From contig JAIXOU010000078.1 in assembly GCA_027486585.1 (NCBI GenBank), positions 54,395 to 118,394 on the forward strand: a DNA stretch of 64,000 bases, given 5' to 3'. This DNA is from Verrucomicrobiaceae bacterium. Its GTDB lineage: Bacteria > Verrucomicrobiota > Verrucomicrobiia > Verrucomicrobiales > Verrucomicrobiaceae. Shown one piece after another: positions 33,690-41,167 of the stretch (within the stretch, counting starts at the first letter, position 1; every line of letters starts with the position of its first letter). The notes under the pieces were generated by a model that was not told the DNA's origin, did not search any database, and saw only the letters and a list, made by a program, of their open reading frames with translations. The position numbers were made by a program, and so were the translations under genes.

Positions 33690-36600
33690 ATGAAACGTCT
33701 TTACCTTCTATCTCTCTTCTTGCTGTCCTCGGCTGCTGCTCAGGATGGCTTTAAACCCATTTTCAATGGCAAAGATCTCACTGGCTGGGATGGCAATCCT
33801 GAACTCTGGAAGGTCGAGAATGGCGAAATCGTCGGCAACACCACGGGGCCAGAGCAGCTCCCTTACAATCAATTTCTCATCTGGCGCGGCGGGAAGGTGA
33901 AAAACTTTGAGTTGAAGGCAAAAATCCGCCAGAAGGGCAACAACACCGGCATCCAATACCGCAGCAGCGAAAACACTGACAAGAAATGGTCCATCCGAGG
34001 TTACCAGTGCGATATCCATCCGAACGCGCCTTACCGTGCAATGATGTATGAAGAAGGCGGACGTGGCATCATCGTGCAGAATGGTCAGGGTGTGGTCATT
34101 GATCCTGAGGCGAAGCGTTGGCTAGCCTCTGAGCATGAGCCGGTGAACGTGGACATAGCCGATTGGCATGAATACACCGTCATCGCTCAAGGCAATCATT
34201 TGATCCATAAGATCGATGGCCAAGTCACCATCGACCTCCTCGATTTCGAGCTGACTAAGCGCTCGATGGAAGGACTTGTCGCCTTCCAGATTCATCGTGG
34301 TCCAGCGATGCAGGTGCAAATTAAGGACGTGATGCTTAAAGAGCTGCCAGATGGCGAAGGGCTTTCCTTTGAGAAGTCAGCCATCCCAAGCGATGCCCAG
34401 ATCATCGAGGCTAAGGGACCTGGCGGTAAAGCCAAGGGAAAGGCACAGCCTGCAGCGGTCCCGGCAAAGGGTGGTCCTAAAGGTCAAGGCAAAGCCAAAG
34501 GCAAGGGAGAGTCCAAGCCAAAACGCCCGGATGCAGTTGGACCTGCCATTGGGGCTAATGTCGCTACGCCGATCAGCAACATCAAAACGCTGCCTGATTT
34601 CAAAGTGGAGCTTCTTTACTCTGTCCCCGGTGGTGATCAGGGTTCCTGGGTGAACCTTTGCAGCGATGACAAAGGCCGTCTTTATGCTAGCGATCAGTAT
34701 GGCGGTCTTTTTCGCTTCAAAGCTCCTGCCGCAGGCCAAGTCCTGAAACCTGAAGACGTGCAGAAAGTGCCAGCTGAGATCCGTGCAGTGAATGGCATGC
34801 TCTTTGCCTTTGGTGCCCTTTATGTGGGTGTGAACGATTACGAGAAAAAGATCCCCAGCGGTCTTTACCGCATCACGGACAGTAATAACGATGACATGCC
34901 GGATAAGGTCGAAATGCTTCGTGAATTCGATAGCAGTGGCGATCACGGCGTGCATGCCATCGTCCCGACGCCAGATGGTAAATCACTTTATCTCATCACC
35001 GGAAACAACGCGGCGCTCAAAGAAGGCCCCAAGGTCGGAGCTCCCGACAGCTCACCGGTAGCGAAGCTTTGGGGGGATGACCACCTGCTGACGCGCATGC
35101 CTGATGGTCGTGGCCACAATCGCCACGTCATGGCACCTGGAGGTATCATTTACCGCCTCGATCCTGATGGCAAGAACATGGAGATCTTCGCCAGTGGCTT
35201 CCGTAACATCTTTGATGCCGGTGTGAATCGCGATGGCGAACTCTTCACTTACGATGCCGACATGGAGTATGACTTCAATACCTCATGGTATCGTCCTACA
35301 CGCGTGAATCACGTTGTCAGCGGTGGCGAATACGGCTGGCGCAACGGAGCAGGCAAGTATCCTGAGTTCTATTATGACAACCTGCCCGCCACGCTGAACA
35401 TTGGACCAGGTTCACCGACAGGCACCACTTTTGGTTACGGAGCCAAGTTTCCAGGAAAATACCAAGAGGCCTTTTATGTGCTCGATTGGAGCTGGGGTAA
35501 AATTTACGCGGTGCATCTGAAGCCCAGCGGCAGCACTTACAAGGCAACCAAGGAAGAATTTGTGACCGGTGGCCCGCTTCCTGTCTCGGATGCCATCATC
35601 GGCAAAGATGGTGCGATGTATTTCACCATCGGTGGACGCAGAGTGCAGAGTGGATTGTATCGGGTGAGTTATGTGGGCAGCGAAAAGATCCATGTTACAG
35701 ACCCTGGGTTTGGCAGTGGCTCGCGTGACATGAATGGGAAAATAATTCCTGAAGTGGCAGCTCGTGATCTCCGCCACACCCTCGAAGCCTTCCATGGCAA
35801 ACACGATTCGAAAGCCGTCGAATTCGCTTGGCCGCACCTCAGCAGTGAAGACCGCTACATCCGCGCTGCTGCACGCACGGTGCTGGAGCATCAGCCGTTA
35901 GCCGAATGGCAGGCCAAGGCTCTGGCTGAAACCAATGTTACCGCACAGCTGGAAGCACTGCTTTCGCTCACGCGCGCTACGGGTGTCTGCCCGACACATC
36001 GCGCGGCAGATCATGTTGTGAATACGGCCATGCGTGACTCTATCCTGGCGGCTTTGCTGAAGCATGACTTCGCCAAGCTCACACCAGAGCAACGCCTCGC
36101 TTATGTTCGTCTCACGGAGATTGTGTTGCATCGCTTTGGCAATCCTGATGATGCCACAGTGGCTGCGATCATTGCCAAGCTTGATCCAAGTTTCCCTGCG
36201 GATAACTTTGAGTTGAACTGGTTGCTCATTGAGACGCTGGCACACCTGCAAGCACCTAGCGTGGCAGCTAAAGGCATGGCCCTCATCGCCGCCGCGGAGA
36301 GCCAAGAGCCGCAGGTCGAATACGCCCGTAGCATGCGCTTCCTAAAGACTGGCTGGACGGCTGAGCTGCGCAAGCAACAGCTCGAGTGGTTCCTGAAAGC
36401 CGCTAACTACAAGGGTGGTAGCAGTTTCAATATTTTCATCGAGTTCATCCGTAAGGATACGCTGGAAACCTTTACGCCTGCCGAAACAGCGCAATTCGCC
36501 GAACTTATCGCTAAGAAGCCAGTCATCAAATCTGCCATCGAAAACGTCGGAGCCATGTTTGTGGGTCGCACGCCGACGATGTGGACGCTCGAAGAGCTCA

Positions 36601-37076
36601 GTAAAGCCGCCGAAACGGGCATGAAAGGCCGCGACTTTGACAAGGGTCGTCAAATGTTCTCGGGTGCTGCCTGCTATACCTGCCATCGCTTTGGCAATGC
36701 AGGCGGCATGACAGGTCCTGATTTGACCGGTGCTGGTGGCCGCTACAGTCCACACGATTTGCTGGATCAGATCATCAATCCAAGCAAAGTCATCAATGAA
36801 CAGTTTGCGCCGATCATTGTGACCAAGAACAATGGTGAGATCCTCAGCGGAGTTGTCGTGAACCTCAGTGGTGACAGCGTGACTTTGAATACCGATCTCA
36901 GTGATCCGAACCAGCGCGTCAATGTGGACCGCAAAGAAGTGAAAAGCATCGAGCCGAGTACCGTCTCTCTCATGCCACCGATGCTTCTAGCTATGCTCAA
37001 GAAGGAAGAAGTCCTCGACCTCCTCGCCTACGTCCTCAGCGGTGGCAATAAAGACCACGCGATGTTCGTGAAGTAG
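33690..37076 (+). CDS. Secreted DUF1080 / sugar dehydrogenase / PVC-type cytochrome c fusion
   Basis: A 1128-residue exported protein. After the signal peptide (MKRLYLLSLFLLSSAAAQ), residues 20-220 are a DUF1080 domain (FKPIFNGKDLTGWDGNPELW, NNTGIQYRS, VAFQIHRGPAMQVQIKDVML). A Lys/Gly-rich linker (about 240-285) leads to a PQQ-dehydrogenase-like propeller (295-680; VNHVVSGGEYGWRNGAGKYP, FYVLDWSWGKIYAVHL). Helical repeat-like sequence (690-960) follows, then a PVC-type cytochrome c domain with Cys995-Tyr-Thr-Cys998-His999 (AACYTCHRFG) and TGPDLTGAGGRYSP. It likely oxidises a sugar and passes electrons to its own haem in the periplasm. The substrate is unknown. A second ATG at 33684 is equally possible as start. 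Confidence 0.88.
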   Translation: MKRLYLLSLFLLSSAAAQDGFKPIFNGKDLTGWDGNPELWKVENGEIVGNTTGPEQLPYNQFLIWRGGKVKNFELKAKIRQKGNNTGIQYRSSENTDKKWSIRGYQCDIHPNAPYRAMMYEEGGRGIIVQNGQGVVIDPEAKRWLASEHEPVNVDIADWHEYTVIAQGNHLIHKIDGQVTIDLLDFELTKRSMEGLVAFQIHRGPAMQVQIKDVMLKELPDGEGLSFEKSAIPSDAQIIEAKGPGGKAKGKAQPAAVPAKGGPKGQGKAKGKGESKPKRPDAVGPAIGANVATPISNIKTLPDFKVELLYSVPGGDQGSWVNLCSDDKGRLYASDQYGGLFRFKAPAAGQVLKPEDVQKVPAEIRAVNGMLFAFGALYVGVNDYEKKIPSGLYRITDSNNDDMPDKVEMLREFDSSGDHGVHAIVPTPDGKSLYLITGNNAALKEGPKVGAPDSSPVAKLWGDDHLLTRMPDGRGHNRHVMAPGGIIYRLDPDGKNMEIFASGFRNIFDAGVNRDGELFTYDADMEYDFNTSWYRPTRVNHVVSGGEYGWRNGAGKYPEFYYDNLPATLNIGPGSPTGTTFGYGAKFPGKYQEAFYVLDWSWGKIYAVHLKPSGSTYKATKEEFVTGGPLPVSDAIIGKDGAMYFTIGGRRVQSGLYRVSYVGSEKIHVTDPGFGSGSRDMNGKIIPEVAARDLRHTLEAFHGKHDSKAVEFAWPHLSSEDRYIRAAARTVLEHQPLAEWQAKALAETNVTAQLEALLSLTRATGVCPTHRAADHVVNTAMRDSILAALLKHDFAKLTPEQRLAYVRLTEIVLHRFGNPDDATVAAIIAKLDPSFPADNFELNWLLIETLAHLQAPSVAAKGMALIAAAESQEPQVEYARSMRFLKTGWTAELRKQQLEWFLKAANYKGGSSFNIFIEFIRKDTLETFTPAETAQFAELIAKKPVIKSAIENVGAMFVGRTPTMWTLEELSKAAETGMKGRDFDKGRQMFSGAACYTCHRFGNAGGMTGPDLTGAGGRYSPHDLLDQIINPSKVINEQFAPIIVTKNNGEILSGVVVNLSGDSVTLNTDLSDPNQRVNVDRKEVKSIEPSTVSLMPPMLLAMLKKEEVLDLLAYVLSGGNKDHAMFVK

Positions 37077-37100
37077 GTTTTTGCCCGAAAGTAATCGATT

Positions 37101-37138
37101 AGCGGTGACACTCCCATGTGGAGGTCACCGCTTTTTTG
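37101..37138 (+). terminator. Intrinsic terminator
   Basis: AGCGGTGAC pairs with GTCACCGCT around a small inner hairpin (CTCC/GGAG), followed by a run of seven T. It lies 24 bp after the stop of the cytochrome fusion gene. Confidence 0.85.
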
Positions 37139-37268
37139 GTCACGCGAGTGACCTTATGCAGAACCATTGCGGGACTTCTGCACCTTTGCTTCTTTGCGGT
37201 AATAGGATTGGCCAGTCGATCGCAGTTTTCGCCGCAGAGATAAAAATGGCGATCAATCCATGACGAAT

Positions 37269-38858
37269 TTATTTTGTCATCTTGCCGCTGCGAGAAGTGA
37301 AGGGTAGGTCATTGTCTTGGGTATTCGCGCGCCAGGTGGTGAACTCTTGGCGTAATTTTGCGAGGGTTTCTGCGTGTTTTGGGTCGTTGATGAGGTTCTT
37401 TACGGCCCAGGGATCAGCATCGAGATCGTAGAGTTCTTCTTTCGGGGCGTCGGCCATGCAAAGCTGGCGCAGCAGTTCGTAAGGCAGAGGTTGGTCGGAT
37501 TTGTGGCGGATGGCGTCGTCATGCAGGTCAATGCCGTATTGCGGTCCGGGGTCGCCGTATTCACCGCTGCCACTGCCGATAGAGATCGCTTGTTCGGCCG
37601 GGCCTTTGAAGGTGTCTTGATAGACGTTGCCGATGTAGTAGAAGCGTCCGTCACAGACAGCCCGAGCCTTAGTCGGGTTGAGGGTTTTGGGAGCCGAAGA
37701 TGAGCCATGATTCGTCTCGGTCATGATCGTCGTCCGATCCGGTAATGCATCGGTTTTGCCTGACAGAATGGGCCACAGCGACTTTGCATGACAAGCTGGC
37801 TGCGGGGCAATGCCAAAGGCTTCGAGAAAGGTCGGATTGAAATCCATCTGCGAGATGGGGGTGGTCAAGGTTCGTCCGGTTTTGACGCCCGGACCTTTGA
37901 TATAGCAGGGCACATGAGTCCCTGCGGGATACACACTCGTTTTCCCACGTGCTACAGGGATGCCATGATCGCCGGTAAACACGACGATGGTGTTGTCTGC
38001 CTGACCACTGGCTTCGAGTTTCTGCATCATCTCGCCGACGAAAGCATCCATGTTTAGAATGCAGGAATAATACTGTGCGATATCGATATGCGCCGCAGGT
38101 GTGTCTGGTAGCCACGGCAACATCTTGATGGCAGCAGGATCCACATCTTTGGGTGCTGAATTGCGGTCTTTGGGATTGATGAGCTTCTTTTGCACATGCC
38201 TCCACCAAGGCGCGTGCGTGTCCCCCGGATTGCACCAGAAAAGCCAGGGCTTATCGCCTGCGGCTCTGATCACGGTGGTAAGGTCGCTTTCATCGACGAA
38301 GATATCATACGGGAAATTTCGTACTGGTTGCTGATGCAGCTTCCCTGAAAGTGCGCAATATACGCCATTGGCTTTGAGCATCTGGATGAGGTTGGGGATA
38401 TGTCCATGCATGCCTCCAGCAGCTAGGTTGGTTGGATCATTCTCCTTGGTGATTGGATCAGGCAACGGGATCCACTTGTCCGGATTGCCATGTTTGGGGT
38501 GATTGTTATGGCAGTTACGCCAGATGCCGTTGGTATGCGGCAGCAGCCCGCTATAAATCGCCGACTTGCTCGGTGAGCAGACACTCTGCCCACAGAAGGT
38601 GCGTGTGAAGTTGACACTCTCAGCAGCCAGTTTGTCGAGGTTGGGCGTTTTGAGGCCCGTGATGCTTGTGTTTGGTTCACGGGCAGCGCGTTCACTGGTG
38701 TAGTAGCCGAGATCCTCGATGTAGATGAAGAGGATGTTGGGCCGTGAAATAGACACTCCTGCTTGTTTCTTAGATGGTGCGACAGACGAGGGGGGCTGCT
38801 TCAGTTCGGCATAGAGTGACGAACAGAGAGCCAATAAAAAGAAGCTAAGTCGTGGCAT
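37269..38858 (-). CDS. Secreted sulfatase, heparan N-sulfatase-like, CSPSK motif
   Basis: A 529-residue exported sulfatase starting at ATG 38858 (signal MPRLSFFLLALCSSLYA). The metal-site start is NILFIYIEDLGYY, and the formylglycine motif is VCSPSKSAIYSGLLPHTNG with Cys94. Position five is Lys98 (codon aag), where sulfatases almost always have Arg. NPGDTHAPWWRHVQKK and VVFTGDHGIPVARGKTSVYPAG complete the site. The layout resembles the N-sulfoglucosamine sulfohydrolase branch. If the maturase accepts CxPxK it would desulfate glycans; otherwise it may be impaired. It follows an alpha/beta hydrolase and a sterol desaturase gene on the same strand, 82 bp and 10 bp apart. Confidence 0.88.
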   Translation of the reverse strand: MPRLSFFLLALCSSLYAELKQPPSSVAPSKKQAGVSISRPNILFIYIEDLGYYTSERAAREPNTSITGLKTPNLDKLAAESVNFTRTFCGQSVCSPSKSAIYSGLLPHTNGIWRNCHNNHPKHGNPDKWIPLPDPITKENDPTNLAAGGMHGHIPNLIQMLKANGVYCALSGKLHQQPVRNFPYDIFVDESDLTTVIRAAGDKPWLFWCNPGDTHAPWWRHVQKKLINPKDRNSAPKDVDPAAIKMLPWLPDTPAAHIDIAQYYSCILNMDAFVGEMMQKLEASGQADNTIVVFTGDHGIPVARGKTSVYPAGTHVPCYIKGPGVKTGRTLTTPISQMDFNPTFLEAFGIAPQPACHAKSLWPILSGKTDALPDRTTIMTETNHGSSSAPKTLNPTKARAVCDGRFYYIGNVYQDTFKGPAEQAISIGSGSGEYGDPGPQYGIDLHDDAIRHKSDQPLPYELLRQLCMADAPKEELYDLDADPWAVKNLINDPKHAETLAKLRQEFTTWRANTQDNDLPFTSRSGKMTK

Positions 38859-38940
38859 GGTGTTCTCTGAAACGACGAAAATGCAGGAACATCTCAGCAA
38901 AGAGTGTGTCCGATTTGGCAGATCATTGAATCGATGGCGC

Positions 38941-39969
38941 TCACTTCGTCGGTGTTTTGTGTTCGAAGCTGGCTTCTTTGCCCAGAAGCTTGTCGCAGCC
39001 GCCTTCAAGTAGCCACTTTTTCGCGGCGGCGTTGCCTTTGAGGTAGGCGTCCCAAAACGCCGTGGTGCTGGCGCAGATGAGTTTTTGAAAGAGGGTGTCC
39101 TGGGCTTTTCGCTCGGCGGCTCCAGGCAGGCCTACACGGCCAGAAAAGATGAAGTGATCGCCGTTAACGAAGTTGACGAGGCAGGTTTCAGCTTGGCTCA
39201 TGTGATCATAGGGGATCCGTCGGTCGGCAGCCGTGGTCTGCGGCAGGAGTTCGAGGAAGTCTTTCGTGCCGGTCATGTGCATGACGGGGATTTTGATAGT
39301 GGCATAGGTGCCATCGAGATCTCGGCGAATCGTCGGTGCGGGGGCACTCATCTGGATGGCAGCTTTGATTCGTGGCTCGTCATAGCGTTTCGATTGGAAG
39401 AACGGCAGCATGAAAGTCTGACCTGCAAGTGCGAGTGTCGTGTAGCCGCCAAAGGAATGACCAGCGACGGCCAAGGCTTTCAAATCGAGGCGTGATTTCA
39501 GAGGTGAGGACTCGCTCACGTTCATCCGTGTGATCTCATCGAGCGCAAACTGCACGTCGGGCGGACGATCAAGTGCGCTTTGCAGATTCGCAGCACCTTT
39601 CTTCAAAGCGTTGCCGCGTTCTGCCGCCGGGACGTTTTTCCACAAGCTGTCGTCGCTACCCATGTGCGTGAGATGCACGCTGACATAACCGCACCCTGCC
39701 CAGTGTCGCCCAAGATACTCGTAACCTTCCCGCGAGCCGCCGAGTCCGTGGGAGAAAACAATGACCGGAAAAGGTCCGCTGCCGGTTTTGGGGAAATAGA
39801 GCTTCACAGGCACCACTCGATCTCGTGATTTATCCTGCCATTCGAGCTTGAGGACCTCGACCTCCAATGAGGCTGAGGGGGGGGCATAAACTGGCAGGTC
39901 CTCAGCACGAGCCAAGCAGCAGAGAGTTAGAGTGAATGCAAACGCAGACAATGAGTGTTGAAGTTGCAT
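38941..39969 (-). CDS. Secreted alpha/beta hydrolase
   Basis: A 342-residue exported hydrolase of the dienelactone hydrolase/PAF-acetylhydrolase-like type. The signal peptide ends near CCLARA-ED. The oxyanion region is PVIVFSHGLGGSREGYEYLG, the nucleophile elbow is AVAGHSFGGYTTLALAG, and the acid/His part is probably HMTGTKDFLE and VNFVNGDHFIFSG. It probably cleaves an ester. Its start lies 9 bp after the sterol desaturase-like gene, so these two are co-transcribed. Confidence 0.85.
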   Translation of the reverse strand: MQLQHSLSAFAFTLTLCCLARAEDLPVYAPPSASLEVEVLKLEWQDKSRDRVVPVKLYFPKTGSGPFPVIVFSHGLGGSREGYEYLGRHWAGCGYVSVHLTHMGSDDSLWKNVPAAERGNALKKGAANLQSALDRPPDVQFALDEITRMNVSESSPLKSRLDLKALAVAGHSFGGYTTLALAGQTFMLPFFQSKRYDEPRIKAAIQMSAPAPTIRRDLDGTYATIKIPVMHMTGTKDFLELLPQTTAADRRIPYDHMSQAETCLVNFVNGDHFIFSGRVGLPGAAERKAQDTLFQKLICASTTAFWDAYLKGNAAAKKWLLEGGCDKLLGKEASFEHKTPTK

Positions 39970-39978
39970 CAGAGTTGT

Positions 39979-40818
39979 TTATTGAGGGTTCACTTTTTTT
40001 TCGCGACGAAGAATCCATGCGAACGGTTCCCAAAGTTGGCCGAAGTAGCCTTTCGGCATAGGCTCGCAAATGCCGAAGTTCTCAGGGTAACGCCCCTTTG
40101 GCATGAAATAGGTGCCAAACAAAATGTCCCAGATCGGAAATAGTCCCGCGAAGTTCTTGTCCCACGCCTCTCGATCTTTCGAGTGATGCCAACGATGAAA
40201 CACCGGCGTGGCGATCACACTGCGCAGAGGCCCGAAGTCCCAGTTCACATTGGCATGAAGAAAGATGGCATAGAATGTTAGGATGGGTGCCGTGCTGAGC
40301 GTGACAGTCGGGTTGTAACCCATGAGCAGTACCGGTGTGACCTGCGCTAGTTTATTCACCAGATCATTCACCGGATGCACCCGCAGACTGCCCAGCCAAT
40401 CCAGATCTTCTGAACTGTGATGCACCGCATGAAACGGCCACCATTTGCCGCGATGAAACAAACGGTGAGTCCAGTAAGCGGTGAAATCGACGAGCACATA
40501 GATTTGAATCGCTTGCAACCAAATCGGCTGACGACTCAGGAATCCATAGCCCGAGTAAGTGCCCATCTTCATCACATCGATTGAGGTCACCTTGGCTAAA
40601 ATCAAGATACCCACGGGCAGGATCAGCATCATTCGCACGAATGGCTTCGTAAGCAAAATCGTCGCAAACCAATAGACCACATCCGTGAACCAGCCCTTGC
40701 GAAAAACCGGCTGGACTCGATTGCGACCACGCCCAGCGATGCGCTCGATCACAAAGAAGATGGTTGATAGAACGATGAGCGTGACGAGAACGCTGAAGAA
40801 AGTTTTATCTGGTTTCAT
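39979..40818 (-). CDS. Sterol desaturase/fatty acid hydroxylase family membrane protein
   Basis: A 279-residue integral membrane di-iron oxygenase. Three His boxes are present: HRLFHRG, HAVHHSSEDLDW and HRWHHSKDRE, with membrane helices around FFSVLVTLIVLSTIFFVIE and MMLILPVGILILAKV. Family members hydroxylate or desaturate lipid or sterol chains; the substrate here is unknown. It is the first gene of a likely three-gene unit with an alpha/beta hydrolase and a sulfatase. An inverted repeat lies about 70 bp upstream of its start. Confidence 0.88.
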   Translation of the reverse strand: MKPDKTFFSVLVTLIVLSTIFFVIERIAGRGRNRVQPVFRKGWFTDVVYWFATILLTKPFVRMMLILPVGILILAKVTSIDVMKMGTYSGYGFLSRQPIWLQAIQIYVLVDFTAYWTHRLFHRGKWWPFHAVHHSSEDLDWLGSLRVHPVNDLVNKLAQVTPVLLMGYNPTVTLSTAPILTFYAIFLHANVNWDFGPLRSVIATPVFHRWHHSKDREAWDKNFAGLFPIWDILFGTYFMPKGRYPENFGICEPMPKGYFGQLWEPFAWILRREKKVNPQ

Positions 40819-41167
40819 GAAAGGAGAGATGGAAGAAGCGAGACAGTTTTTGGAGCTCGCTTATTTAACGGTTTTCTAAGGGGCTGGTAACGAAGTGTTT
40901 CGTTAAATTCAAGATTCACAGAGGGTGTCTCACTTTAGCATAAAATCTCTAATCCGTGATGAGTGTCGTCAGATCCATCATCTTTAAGCTAAAGGGGAAG
41001 CATGAAACTTTGCCTCTCCTTTTGGAGCTCAAACATGCAATGAAGCTTGAGCGGTACTCACGGCGAAGTGCGCTGGGGAGTCAGGCTTTGTAGCCTTTTG
41101 CTCGTCGGCCGATCTAGCGCATTCCGGCTTTGGTTCCACGAGGCGGTCTTGATTTTAATCTTCAAAC
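40819..41167. other. Intergenic stretch without a gene
   Basis: About 350 bases with no supported gene on either strand. It lies upstream of the sterol desaturase-like gene and downstream of the UxaA-like gene. The only structure I see is the inverted repeat at 40888-40905. The promoter of the sterol desaturase unit should be here. Confidence 0.6.
40888..40905. promoter_or_regulatory. Short perfect inverted repeat
   Basis: TAACGAAGTGTTTCGTTA is two 7-base arms around a 4-base loop, about 70 bp upstream of the sterol desaturase-like start. It could be an operator or a weak hairpin. Confidence 0.3.
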
